From positions 92,392 to 156,391 of the forward strand of contig CAWIZJ010000046.1 in assembly GCA_963840535.1 (NCBI GenBank): 64,000 bases of DNA, given 5' to 3'. The stretch comes from VAZQ01 sp963840535 (GTDB lineage Bacteria; Pseudomonadota; Alphaproteobacteria; Rhizobiales; Xanthobacteraceae). Positions within the stretch are counted from its first letter, which is position 1. Each line of letters starts with the position of its first letter. The position numbers and the translations under genes were made by a program. This document shows, piece by piece, positions 38,467-47,688 of this stretch. The notes under the pieces were generated by a model that saw only the letters and a list, made by a program, of their open reading frames with translations, ran no database searches and was not told the DNA's origin.

Positions 38467-38888
38467 TTCGGTCCCCTCCAAGCAGGGGCCGGATTGCAGG
38501 ATATCGAATTGACAGCGATCAGTCAGGAGGTATCGGAACGATTTTGGCAACCCGTCAGCCGTTCGCGACGGCCACCGATGTCTGAAGTGGGTCATCACCT
38601 GAAAGGCTCATATCGAGCAAATCTCGTCCGCACTACATTCGGAAGCGGCCGTACTCTTGCACGGCGGCAAGCGGTCGTGCTCGTGCCGTTCTGGAGCCGA
38701 GGGAGCGCCGGCCTGCAACGACGGTCGCGCCTGCGGCATTCTTCCGTCAACGGCCGCAACGTTGCCGACGTGCTGATTCCAATTTCACTGCGGGGAAAAG
38801 GTCGTGCCCCTTCAGTGCCTCGGATGGTGCGGTGGCATCGATGACATGACGTCGTAATACGAGGGCGGAGTGCAGAGATGCGTGGCGC
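38467..38888. other. Intergenic region with one flank of a direct repeat
   Basis: It holds the leader motif of the gene to the left (38487-38516) and the first copy of a 45-base direct repeat (38591-38635). The remainder shows no gene I can support. Confidence 0.5.
38591..38635. repeat. Direct repeat bracketing the RTX gene, left copy
   Basis: GTCATCACCTGAAAGGCTC followed by TCGAGCAAATCTCGTCCG; about 38 of 45 positions match the copy at 40082-40126 in the same orientation. Confidence 0.85.
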
Positions 38889-39685
38889 TTACAGAATGAA
38901 CGCCCCGTCCTCCAGCGGCGTCGCGGAGTTCACCCGGATGCGGAAATCGGCATTCGTGTCGCCGTTGAGGTCGCCTTCGACAAAGCCGGCGTTGTAGCGG
39001 AGCTGACCGGCCTGGCCGGAGAAAGCACTGTCGTTGCCGATCCACAGGAAGGCCTGATTGCCGGCGACAAGGTGGTTCGCGTCGATGGTCCCAAGGTCGA
39101 TCCGGTCACCGACGAACAAGTTGCCCTGGTCGAAATCGACGATGTGGTCATAAAACTTGAAGTAGCCAACTACGGCTGAGGTCTCGGCGGTCGACGAATA
39201 CCAGAAGGTGTCGGCGCCTGAATTGCCGTGCATCTCATCGGCGCCTTGGCCACCGTACAAGAGATCGTGGTCCGTACCGCCCCCCCTTCGCCGCCGTAGA
39301 GAGCGTCCACGCCCGAACCGCCGTGCAGGGTGTCCTGGCCGGTCCCGCCATTGAGGTAGTCCCCGCCGTGGTCGCCGTAGAGTTTGTCGTTGCCGGCCTC
39401 TCCATAGAGGTCATCTTGGCCGGAGTTGCCGTACATGGTATCGGCACCGTTTCCGCCGTAGAGCGTGTCGTCGTCCAGTCCGCCGTCGAGGTAGTCGTTG
39501 CCGTCCTCCCCTTTGAGGTAGTCGTCGCCGAAGTCGCCAAAAAGGTGGTCATGGCCATTCCCGCCAAACAGCCAATCGTTGCCGTGACCTCCATAGACCC
39601 AGTCGTTGCCGCCAAAGCCATAGATATAGTCGGTGTCGGCGGTGCCCTGACGGATGTCGTTCTGCTCCGTGCCTGTAATAAGCAT
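38889..39685 (-). CDS. RTX calcium-binding repeat protein (frameshift in a C7 run)
   Basis: About 265 residues. It starts MLITGTEQNDIRQGTADTDY and contains about fifteen nonapeptide repeats of the GGxGxDxLYG kind (GGNGHDHLFG, GEDGNDYLDG, GGNGADTMYG, GGSGVDALYG), which bind calcium after export, then a C-terminal cap with FKFYDHIVDFDQGN and GDRIDLGTIDANH, typical of type I secreted serralysin-like ends. The frame changes at the seven-C run 39280-39286; the repeats continue in the new frame (MYGGQGADEMHGNSGADTFW). Secretion is inferred; no ABC exporter is nearby. Confidence 0.87.
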
Positions 39686-40081
39686 GAGATTTCCTCATTC
39701 AATGTGTTCGCATCGGTCGCCTTGGCGGCCGCCGAACGTGTGGGGGGTGATACTGCCCCCGTTCGTCGCGCGAGATCAGAACGCCGTCTCAGCGAGACGG
39801 GAAACGTGCGCGGCGATTGCTGCGTCCGCCGATCGATGCACGTGGGTCCTGTGTGTTCCAGGTCCGGCGGCTCGATGGGCGTCGCGGGGACACTGTCGAG
39901 AGCGAGGCTAGCGGGGTTCGTTCCCGGCCGCCGTGACGGCCATCACAAGATTGTCGATTCCGCACATTGATTGTTCAGCATTTTTCACAAAGAGCGTTCG
40001 ACGAGCGTCGACCAAGATCGAGTTCGGTAATCAATCTCAAAACCGGTTTTGCGACCGGCTAGCCGCTTCAATGCCTGCTCA

Positions 40082-40126
40082 GGTCATGACCTGAAAGGCT
40101 CGAGGCGAGCAAATCTCGTCCGTAGC
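40082..40126. repeat. Direct repeat bracketing the RTX gene, right copy
   Basis: GGTCATGACCTGAAAGGCTC followed by GCGAGCAAATCTCGTCCG, matching 38591-38635. Together the two copies delimit a 1.45-kb segment containing only the RTX gene. Confidence 0.85.
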
Positions 40127-40173
40127 ACCTCGATAACCGGACGGTTGCCACGGCTTCCCGGTTCTTTCGCTTC

Positions 40174-40205
40174 GTGCCACAAGCGGCCGTGAGCAGTTGC
40201 AGCAA
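40174..40205. repeat. Copy of the substrate-binding gene 3'-flank sequence
   Basis: GTGCCACAAGCGGCCGTGAG followed by CAGTTGCAGCAA. The same sequence, with changes, occurs at 41164-41195, 32498-32528 and 63128-63159, each time 20-40 bases beyond the stop of a substrate-binding gene or relic on the minus strand. Confidence 0.8.
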
Positions 40206-40234
40206 CATGCGTGGGCAAAGCCAGAGCTACTCGA

Positions 40235-40834
40235 TCACCTCGTCGGTGCAGGCCGGGTTGCATTTCGGCGTCGCAGAACGTCACTGCGCCGACGATCGAG
40301 GATTTCCATGACGCGCGGAAGCAGAGCGGCAGCGATGATGGCGTGACCTTCGTGCGTGAAATGCATCAGGTCAAAGGCACGATAGCGCAGCGGCATCTCC
40401 TCGTCGTACACGATCACGCTGATCGAGCGAGCCTGCAGCCGGCGCTCCATCTCCGCAATATTGGCAGCGCGCTGCTCCCTGGAGATGAAGAAACGCCGAT
40501 CGTTGCCGCCCGGCTCCAAGATCACCATGTCTGTTCCATTCGGCACATCCTTCTCGATCCGGCGGAGCATCATGCCCGTAGTTTCGAAGGGCACTCCGGC
40601 ATTGGTGATCTGAGCATCGATGCCCTTGGCTCGGAGCAGCGCCTGCAACTGCGCGGGATATGCGCCTTGGTTGCCAACATACCAGCCATGGGTGTTGCTG
40701 GCGCCGATCGCGACAATCCGCAGCGGCGCCGCGTTGACGGCCGCGCTCGCGCACATCAGTGCTGCGATCGCCAACGAGACCGCTCTGCCAAGGCAGCGCG
40801 CGATAGCTGTTTGGAGCGCGTGGACGGCTCGCAA
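40235..40834 (-). CDS. SGNH/GDSL-type hydrolase (lysophospholipase/arylesterase-like), exported
   Basis: About 199 residues from a TTG at 40834: signal peptide (AVSLAIAALMCASAAVNA), then block I IVAIGASNTHGWYVGN with the serine nucleophile, block II-like GVPFETTGMMLRRIEKDV, block III EPGGNDRRFF and block V DLMHFTHEGHAIIAAALLP with the Asp-His pair. This is an SGNH esterase of the periplasm. An ATG at 41014 is in frame, but the extra 60 residues would be read from sequence related to upstream flanks of SBP genes (41006-41056), so the shorter start fits better. Confidence 0.8.
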   Translation of the reverse strand: MRAVHALQTAIARCLGRAVSLAIAALMCASAAVNAAPLRIVAIGASNTHGWYVGNQGAYPAQLQALLRAKGIDAQITNAGVPFETTGMMLRRIEKDVPNGTDMVILEPGGNDRRFFISREQRAANIAEMERRLQARSISVIVYDEEMPLRYRAFDLMHFTHEGHAIIAAALLPRVMEILDRRRSDVLRRRNATRPAPTR

Positions 40835-41163
40835 TTTTTCGTCTGTATGTCGTCGTCCCAAATCAGGCGAGCAATGGCGTGCGCAAAACACGGCGGCCAC
40901 CCCTGGGCGCTCGCGCTGTTCCACGGAAGACTCGCAAGCCTTGGGCGGACCGGAACTGTTCTGAACTAGGTGGGTCGCGCCCGACTGCCTGTGGTGATAC
41001 CCATACGATAGCACATCCGAGGCGCCGCAGGTCGCTGCACTGCAGGATTTCAGTCCCCTCTATGTCCTTTCGAGGTCGAGAATCGTCGAATTGGACCGTC
41101 TGCAACATTTGTGCTTCCCCCCGCAAGCTGACGTAGGATCGGGCATCCCAAAACGAATGCGCG

Positions 41164-41195
41164 GTGCCACAAGCGGCCGTGAGCGGTCGCAGCAA
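41164..41195. repeat. Copy of the substrate-binding gene 3'-flank sequence
   Basis: GTGCCACAAGCGGCCGTGAG followed by CGGTCGCAGCAA, 10 bases beyond the stop of the SBP tail relic at 41205. It matches 40174-40205 with two or three changes. Confidence 0.8.
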
Positions 41196-41204
41196 AGTGC
41201 CGTT

Positions 41205-41322
41205 TTATTCGATCACCTCGTCGGCGAGCAATTGCATGGAGATCGGTACATCGAGGCCGAGTGCCTCGGCAGTCTTGAGGTTGATGACAAGTCTTGAATT
41301 TGGTCGGCTGTTGTACCGGTTA
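41205..41322 (-). pseudogene. C-terminal relic of an ABC_sub_bind gene
   Basis: On the minus strand, PVQQPTKFK is followed by one slip and then VINLKTAEALGLDVPISMQL, LADEVIE and stop TAA: the last about 38 residues of a substrate-binding paralogue. Everything upstream of it is replaced by about 115 bases of unrelated sequence and then the Bug gene. The N-terminal relic at 42606-42690 has the same orientation. Confidence 0.8.
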
Positions 41323-41439
41323 GTCTGCAGCCGGCGTGCACCGCGTCAGCGTGACCATCACGGACAACACGTCAAGCGCTTCACCCCCTTGATGTCGAAA
41401 GTGATGGCCGTTCGGTCCCGCTTGACCGCCGTGCCGGCG

Positions 41440-42456
41440 CTACCTGCCCAGCCCGACCGCCTCGACGACCTTGGCCCACTTGGCCGCCTCAGCGGCATAG
41501 AACCTGCCGAATTCTTCCGGTCCCAGGCTCATCGCCGTGAAGCCCTGCTTCGTCAGCGCCTCCTGGACGTCCGGCATGGCAAGCGTCTTGTCGAGCGTCG
41601 CCGCCAGCTTGTCGACGATCGGGCGCGGGGTTCCCTTGGGGGCGGCGAGTCCGAACCAGAGCGGCACGTCGAAGCCCGCCACCCCGGCCTCGGCGATGGT
41701 CGGCAACTCCGGCAGCGCCGGGTCTCGCTTCAGTCCGGTGGTGGCGATGCCGCGCAACCGGCCGTCCTTGGCGAAGCTCAGCACCGGCGGAATGGTCGAG
41801 AACATGATCTTCATTTCGCCTGACAGCAGGTCCTTGATGGTCTCGCCACCGCCCTTGTAGTGCACGGGCATCAGTTTCGTGCCGGTGATGCTGTTGAACA
41901 GTTCCGCCGCCAGATGGGTCGAGGTCCCCGCGCCAGCGGTGGCGTAGAGCAGTTCGCCGGGCTTCGACTTCGCCAGCCTGATCAAGTCGGACACGCTGTG
42001 GACCTCGAGCGAGGGATGCACGAGCAGCAACAGCCCGGTCTGTGCGATGCCGCCGACCGGCTCGAAATGTTCGGCGAACCTGATCTTGAAATTCTTAAAC
42101 AGGCTTTCGTTCACTGCGGCGGTCATCAGCGTCAGTTGGATCGTATGGCCGTCGGGCTCGGCGCGTGCGACCGCCTCGGTCGCGATGTTGCCGCCTGCAC
42201 CGGTGCGGTTCTCGACGTAGAACTGCTCGCCGAGCGCCTTGCTCATGCCTGCCCCGATGACGCGCGCGAGGATGTCGGTCGGGCCGCCGGGGGCAAACCC
42301 GACCACCACTTTGACCGACTTGGCCGGATAGGTCGCCTGGGCTTGCGCGGCGGTGCAGGCCGCAACGGCGAATACGACGACGGCGGCCGAGGCCGCGCTG
42401 CGCGCCCCGCGCGCGCAAACCTCGTGCAGGATGCGACGGGCAGGCGGGTGATGCAT
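41440..42456 (-). CDS. Bug family (TctC-type) periplasmic solute-binding protein
   Basis: 338 residues. Signal peptide ASAAVVVFAVAACTAAQAQA, then YPAKSVKVVVGFAPGGPTDI, QFYVENRTGAGGNIATEAVA, VHYKGGGETIKDLLSGEMKI and FGLAAPKGTPRPIVDKLAAT, the ordered landmarks of Bug proteins that bind carboxylates such as tricarboxylates or aromatic acids. The start has AGGAGAA eight bases upstream. It is an orphan, transcribed away from a second Bug gene (42953), and lies between the two ends of a destroyed ABC_sub_bind gene. Confidence 0.92.
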   Translation of the reverse strand: MHHPPARRILHEVCARGARSAASAAVVVFAVAACTAAQAQATYPAKSVKVVVGFAPGGPTDILARVIGAGMSKALGEQFYVENRTGAGGNIATEAVARAEPDGHTIQLTLMTAAVNESLFKNFKIRFAEHFEPVGGIAQTGLLLLVHPSLEVHSVSDLIRLAKSKPGELLYATAGAGTSTHLAAELFNSITGTKLMPVHYKGGGETIKDLLSGEMKIMFSTIPPVLSFAKDGRLRGIATTGLKRDPALPELPTIAEAGVAGFDVPLWFGLAAPKGTPRPIVDKLAATLDKTLAMPDVQEALTKQGFTAMSLGPEEFGRFYAAEAAKWAKVVEAVGLGR

Positions 42457-42605
42457 GGCTGGGTTCTCCTCGAGTCTCACGGCGCCGCCGGCGCGCGCGA
42501 CATGCTTGACGCCGAGAGGTGGCCGGACGCCGTTTCGTTGCGATCGCCTTACAGGAATTATTGCAGCGTGTGGACGCGCTGTCGAGGCGACGCCCGCCGC
42601 GAAAA

Positions 42606-42690
42606 ACCGATGCCCGGCTTTTGCGCGCGAGCCGCGAGCGGCTACGCGGCTGCGGTGCCGCCGAGAAGCGTGATGAACTCGCGGCGTAGC
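42606..42690 (-). pseudogene. N-terminal (signal peptide) relic of an ABC_sub_bind gene
   Basis: Minus-strand reading gives LRREFITLLGGTAAA, a stop, then PLAARAQKPGI: the hallmark signal peptide of this family. Nothing of the mature protein follows. Together with the tail relic at 41205-41322 it suggests that one gene was split or gutted, with the Bug gene now between. Confidence 0.75.
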
Positions 42691-42952
42691 CAAGGTTCTC
42701 GATCTCAACCCCACCGCCGACGTGATTCTTGCCGCCCTGTGCGACGACTATGGCGCGCGGGCGGTGAGCGACGCTCGAGTTCAACGCCCGTTCACAACCA
42801 CCCGCCGCCAAAATGCATCCGGTCGGTTGAACCTGAGGTTGGTCGAGCGAAGCGAATCCCACCGCGGCGCGGGTTTGTACGCGATGATGGGTTTCGCTAC
42901 GCTCATCGCTTGCCGAGTTCCCGGCCAATTCGAACGACGGGAGGATTACAAA
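42691..42952. other. Intergenic region between divergent Bug genes
   Basis: It contains a palindrome-prone stretch at 42840-42915 (GAAGCGAATCCCACCGCGGC, then GATGATGGGTTTCGCTACGC) that looks like a dispersed intergenic element of Bradyrhizobium-type genomes. A strong ribosome site for the right-hand gene is at 42938-42945. Confidence 0.45.
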
Positions 42953-43993
42953 ATGGCGATCGGCAGGATTGAACGCAAAGGTTTCGCGCCAATTCGTTCG
43001 GCGCGCCCGTGCAACGTGCTGGCGCGGATGGCAGCCGTCATGGTCGCGGCTTGCGCGCTCGCCTGCACCGGGGCGAAAGCCGACGACAAGTATCCCGCAA
43101 AACCGGTCCGCATGATGGTGTCGTTTGCGGCCGGCGGTCCGACCGATATCGTCGCGCGCGTCATGAGCGCCAAGATGAGCGATCTCATGGGGCAACAGTT
43201 TGTGGTGGAGAACAGGACCGGGGCGGGCGGCAACACCGGCGCGGCCGAAATCGCAAAAGCATCGCCCGACGGTTACAACCTGTTGATGGCGACGGTGTCC
43301 ACCCACGCTATCAATCCCGGCCTGTACAAGAAGATACCCTACGATCCGATCCGCGACTTTGCTCCGGTCGGGCAGGTCGGAGTGACACCGATCCTGCTGG
43401 TGGTGCACCCGTCGATCCCCGCGACCGACGTCAAGAGCTTGGTTGCGCTGATCAAGCCCAATCCGGGGAAATACACCTACGGCTCTTCGGGCATTGGCTC
43501 GATCCTCCATCTCTGTGGCGAGCAGTTCAAGGCGCTGGCGGGCGGGCTCGACATCACGCATGTGCCCTATCGCGGCTCTTCGCAGTTGATGAAGGACCTG
43601 ATCAGCGGACAAATTTCGATGGCCTTCGACGCCACTCCGAGCGCCGGTCCGCAGGTGGCGAGCGGTGCGATCCGCGCGCTCGGCGGCGGCATGGCGGAGC
43701 GCATGCGCACCATGCCCAACCTGCCGACGCTGCAGGAGCAGGGCCTCAAGGGCTTCGAGTGCTACACCTGGAACGCGATCCTGGCGCCGGCCGGCACGCC
43801 GGCGCCGATCATCGAGCGGCTCAACGCGGCGATGCAGAAGGCGATGGATGATCCCGCGGTGATCAAGCGCCTGCAGGAGGTTGGCATCGATCCGACGCCG
43901 GGCCGCGGGCCCAAGGAGGCCGCCGATTTCATCAAGGCGGAGCTTGCGAAATGGGCGCCGATCATCAAGGCGTCGGGCGCGCAAGTGGATTAA
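42953..43993 (+). CDS. Bug family (TctC-type) periplasmic solute-binding protein
   Basis: 346 residues, intact. Signal peptide VLARMAAVMVAACALACTGA, then KYPAKPVRMMVSFAAGGPTD, QFVVENRTGAGGNTGAAEIA, ITHVPYRGSSQLMKDLISGQ and TWNAILAPAGTPAPIIERLN. The start is decided by GGGAGGA eight bases before the ATG at 42953; a frame-compatible ATG far upstream (42722) has no site. It is an orphan extracytoplasmic binding protein; it may share the TctA/TctB permease encoded downstream on the opposite strand. The ligand is unknown. Confidence 0.94.
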   Translation: MAIGRIERKGFAPIRSARPCNVLARMAAVMVAACALACTGAKADDKYPAKPVRMMVSFAAGGPTDIVARVMSAKMSDLMGQQFVVENRTGAGGNTGAAEIAKASPDGYNLLMATVSTHAINPGLYKKIPYDPIRDFAPVGQVGVTPILLVVHPSIPATDVKSLVALIKPNPGKYTYGSSGIGSILHLCGEQFKALAGGLDITHVPYRGSSQLMKDLISGQISMAFDATPSAGPQVASGAIRALGGGMAERMRTMPNLPTLQEQGLKGFECYTWNAILAPAGTPAPIIERLNAAMQKAMDDPAVIKRLQEVGIDPTPGRGPKEAADFIKAELAKWAPIIKASGAQVD

Positions 43994-44146
43994 GGGCAGT
44001 TCGATCGTTCGCCGCGCGGGTTTTGCCGCCTCCGCTGTACAGGAGACCGCGCGCCTCGGAACGACTGTGCAACCTGCCAGTCTTGGGCATATCGAAATTG
44101 GCTCTAGCCCAACTGGGGGATCATCGCGTGCCAAGTGAAGAGCCGC

Positions 44147-45650
44147 CTACTCCTTCAGCGCCTCTTCGCGTTGGGCGCGGATCAGCGGCACCGCGATCGA
44201 GGCCAGCAGCCCAGCCGCCGCCAGCAGGAAGGCCAGGCTGAGCGGGCTCGTCACCAGCACCATCGGATTGCCGAGCGAGATCAGCAAGGCGCGCCGCAGG
44301 TACTCCTCCATCATGGGCCCCAGGACGAGTCCCAGGATCAAGCGGCGCGGGCTCGCAGCCGAGCTTGAGCAGCAGGTAGCCGATGCCCGCGAAGATCACG
44401 AGCTGGAACAGGTCGAAGACGTTGTTGTTGATGGTGAACACGCCGATGCAGCAGAACACCAGGATGGCCGGGAACAGGAGCCGGTAGGGCACCGCTAGGA
44501 GCCGTACCCACAATCCGATCATCGGCAGGTTGAGCGCGAGCAGGAACAGGTTGCCGATCCACATGCTGGCGACGATCCCCCAGAACAGCTCCGGGCGCTG
44601 CACCATCACCTGCGGGCCGGGCTGGATGCCCTGAATCATCAGCGCGCCGATCATCAGAGCCATGGTCGGGTTCGACGGCACGCCCAACGTCAGCATCGGA
44701 ATGAACGAGGTCTGCGCGCCGGCGTTGTTGGCGCTCTCCGGTGCCGCCACGCCGCGGATGTCGCCGTCGCCGAACCGGCGCGGGGGCTTGGCGATCCTCT
44801 TCTCGATCGTGTAGGCCGCGAATGAAGAGAGCAGCGCACCGCCGCCCGGCAGGATGCCCAGGATCGAGCCGAGCGCGGTGCCGCGCGCGATCGGCCAGCG
44901 GCAGAGCTCGAGGTCGGCGCGGCTCGGCAGCACGCTGCCGAGCGCCGAGGTGAACACCTCGCGGCTCGTGCCGCGCTGCTCGAGGTTGTAGATCACCTCG
45001 GCGATCCCGAACATGCCCATCGCGAGCGCGACGAAGCTGATGCCCTCGGCGAGCGCGGGAATGCCGAAGGTAAAGCGCATGACACCGGAGTTGACGTCGG
45101 TGCCGATCAGCCCCAGCAGCAGGCCGAGGACGACCATCGCGATCGCCTTGCGCAGCGAACCGCGCGCGAGCACCACCGCGCCGACCAGGCCGAAGACCAT
45201 CAGCGAAAAATAATCGGCGGGCTGAAACTTCAGCGCGATCTCGGCAAGGGGCGGGGAGAACAGCGCGACGACGAGGGTTGCGACCGAACCGGCGATGAAC
45301 GAGGCGACCGCCGCGATCCCGAGGGCAGGCCCGGCGCGGCCTTGCCGGGCCATCTGATAGCCGTCGAGCGTGGTGATGACGGAAGAGGACTTGCCCGGGA
45401 TGTTGACCAGGATCGCCGTGGTCGAGCCGCCGTACTGGGCGCCGTAGTAGATCCCTGCCAACATGATCATGGCGGTGGCGGGGTCGAGATTGAACGTCAG
45501 CGGCAGCAGCATCGCCACGGTCGCGACCGGCCCAATGCCGGGCAGCACCCCGATCAAGGTGCCGAGAAACACGCCGATAAAGCAGTACAGCAGGTTCTTC
45601 AGGCTGACCGCGACGCCGAACCCGAATGCGAGGTTGGAAAGGATGTCCAC
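44147..45650 (-). CDS. tctA: TctA, large permease subunit of a tripartite tricarboxylate transporter (one frameshift)
   Basis: About 500 residues with twelve or so helices. Landmarks: FIGVFLGTLIGVLPGIGPVA, AGIYYGAQYGGSTTAILVNI, GILPGGGALLSSFAAYTIEK and GVPSNPTMALMIGALMIQGI. The last about 65 residues (MILGLVLGPMMEEYLRRALL ... AQREEALKE) are in another frame, changing near 44345. It imports tricarboxylates or related acids with the binding protein and TctB, driven by ion gradients. It lies 10 bases after tctB in the operon tctC-tctB-tctA. Confidence 0.93.
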
Positions 45651-45660
45651 CGCGCGGCGC

Positions 45661-46107
45661 TCAGAGGCTCGGCCAAAGGTTGAGCGGCAAGCGGAGCAGC
45701 CCCCAGAAAATCCCGACCGAGAACAGGACCAGGAAGGCAGCGACGCCCGCGGCTTCGGCGGGCTTGAGCTCCGGGTCGGCCTGCCCCCCGATCAGGACCA
45801 GGGCCACAACCGCGATCACAAAGCCGAGATATTCCAGCGCCAGTCCAAACGCCGCGATGCTGATCAGGATGACGATCAGCGGTCGCAGATGCAGGCGCGG
45901 AAAGTCGTCGCCATCCCGAAACAGCGCGGGCAAGCTCAGCGTCAGACCGAGAAAGGTGAGGAAGCCGCCGAGCAGGGTCGGAAAATAGCCCGGTCCCATG
46001 CGCGCCGCGGTGCCGAGCCGGTAGTCACGCGCCATCACGACAACGGCGATGCCCAGCACCGCGAACAGCAGCCCACACCAGAAGTCGCTTTGGGACCGGA
46101 CCCGCAA
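45661..46107 (-). CDS. tctB: TctB, small permease subunit
   Basis: 148 residues with four helices: FWCGLLFAVLGIAVVVMARD, GPGYFPTLLGGFLTFLGLTL, LIVILISIAAFGLALEYLGF and FLVLFSVGIFWGLLRLPL. The motif YRLGTAARMGPGYFP is diagnostic for TctB. It sits between the binding-protein and TctA genes. No frame breaks. Confidence 0.92.
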   Translation of the reverse strand: MRVRSQSDFWCGLLFAVLGIAVVVMARDYRLGTAARMGPGYFPTLLGGFLTFLGLTLSLPALFRDGDDFPRLHLRPLIVILISIAAFGLALEYLGFVIAVVALVLIGGQADPELKPAEAAGVAAFLVLFSVGIFWGLLRLPLNLWPSL

Positions 46108-46199
46108 GCCAAGCTCCCCGCTCGCCGCTGGAAGACAAACCGCCCCACCGGAGGCGGGGCGGCTCTCAACTGATCATCGCGCGGCGTGCACCGGCCGCA

Positions 46200-47179
46200 T
46201 CACTCCGCCTTGACGTTGGCTTCCGCCACGATCCGCTTGAGGCTCGTGGCCTCCTGTTTGATCTTTGCCGCGAACTCGGCGGGCTTCATGCCGCCGGGCA
46301 CGCCGCCGCCGGCGGCGAAGCGTTCCTTGACGTCCGGCAATTGCAGAATCTGGGCGACCTCGTTGTAGATCTTGTCGATGATGGGCTGCGGCGTGCCTTT
46401 GGGCGCGAACAGCCCAGTCCAGATCGAGGACTGCACACCAGGCACGCCGGCTTCCTGCAGCGTCGGCCAGGACATGTCGACCGGGCTGCGGGTCGCCGTG
46501 GTGACGGCCACAACCCTCACCCGGCCCGACTTGATGTGCGGCATGGCGGAGCCCATCGCCGCGGTGCCTGCTGGAACCTCACCACCCGCGGTCGCGGTGA
46601 TCGCGGGCGCGCCGCCCTTGTAAGGCACGTGCAGGAACTTGGTGCCGGTTGCGAGGTTGATCCATTCCAGCACCAGGTGATTGATGGAGCCGTTGCCCGG
46701 CGATGAGACGCCGATCGTGCCGGGCTTGGCCTTGGCGGCGGCGGTCAGCTCCTGCATGGTCTTGTAGGGGGTGTTGGCGTTCACGACAAAGACCATGGGG
46801 GCGTCGATGACCATGGTGGTCGGCGAGAAGTCCCGCTCGAGATCGTAAGGCACGGTCGCGGCGAACACCGCCGGATTGACTGCGAATTCGCCGGTATGGG
46901 CCATCAGCAGGGTGTAGCCGTCCGCCGGCGACTTCGCCGCCGCCATTACGCCGATGAAGCCGTTGCCGCCCGGCCGGTTCTCGATGACAACCTGCTGGCC
47001 CCAGCGCTCGTGCAGCTTCTGGCCAACCACGCGCGCGGAGGTATCGACGATGCCCCCGGCGCGAACGGCACCACGATACGGATCGGCTTGTTTGGATAGT
47101 CCTGAGCCTGGGCTTGCGACCACGTCTCTGTGCTCGCCAGCGCAAGCAGCACGAAAAAAAAGCCCACGATCCATCGCAT
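46200..47179 (-). CDS. tctC: TctC/Bug periplasmic binding protein of the Tct operon (one frameshift near 47050)
   Basis: About 326 residues. The signal RWIVGFFFVLLALASTETWS leads to QDYPNKPIRIVVPFAPG in one frame; the rest (VIENRPGGNGFIGVMAAAKS, VPYDLERDFSPTTMVIDAPM, LHVPYKGGAPAITATAGGEV, IWTGLFAPKGTPQPIIDKIY) is in the next. The start ATG at 47179 has GGGAG upstream (GGGAGATTACA). As first gene of tctC-tctB-tctA it delivers the substrate to the permease. Confidence 0.9.
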
Positions 47180-47283
47180 TGTAATCTCCCGTGGCAACCG
47201 GCCGGTTCGCGTTTCAGGCGGCAGAATACCGCACCGCACTGTTCACCGCAATGCGGCGGCAAGTCCCATTGTCCCAGGGGCTC

Positions 47284-47471
47284 TTATCCGAGGTTCCGCG
47301 GACAGCGCTCGTAATCGTCCCAGGCGCGCAGATAGACGGAGTCCCCTTTTCGACCGCTCTCCGTCATGCCGAGCACATCGATGAAGAACGCAAGGCTTTC
47401 TCGAGGGTTGGCGTGAGCAGCTCGGTGTGGCCGAGATGAGCGATATCGAGGATGGGTTCGTTGGTTGTCAT
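47284..47471 (-). pseudogene. Truncated extradiol (catechol 2,3-) dioxygenase / VOC-family gene
   Basis: Minus-strand reading: MTTNEPILDIAHLGHTELLT, PTLEKAL, one slip, then FFIDVLGMTESGRKGDSVYL and RAWDDYERCPRNLG with stop. This is the beginning of the N-terminal VOC domain of an extradiol dioxygenase, including the first metal histidine (HLGHTELL). The remaining about 240 residues are missing. The upstream neighbour 47472-47688 shows no gene I recognise. Confidence 0.75.
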
Positions 47472-47688
47472 CTCAAGCATCCTTCAGGCGAGCCAGACCG
47501 ATGAGGTCGACCTTCTACGGCGGCCCGCGGCGATGGATGAGCCCCTTCAGCAAACGTCGGCGCACGCACCACCGGGGAACTGGCGCGGTCTGCGGCCACG
47601 TTGCTGCCGATCCTCACCACCGCCGCCCTGATGCTGGCGTCCTTTCGAGCCCGGGAGGTCGCGGTTTCGAACGCGGGGTTCGCTGGCC

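Larger units (their letters stand above)
39686..40234. other. Intergenic region upstream of the RTX gene
   Basis: No gene is recognised. It contains the right direct repeat (40082-40126), a copy of an SBP 3'-flank sequence (40174-40205) and, at 40227-40250 on the minus strand, only the last codons TDEVIE and stop of a vanished substrate-binding gene. An A/T-richer stretch near 39960-40000 may contain the RTX promoter. Confidence 0.5.

Noticed and set aside
39170..39685. Tandem 27-base periodicity as a non-coding repeat array
   Set aside because: The periodicity comes from RTX nonapeptide codons in a clear reading frame.
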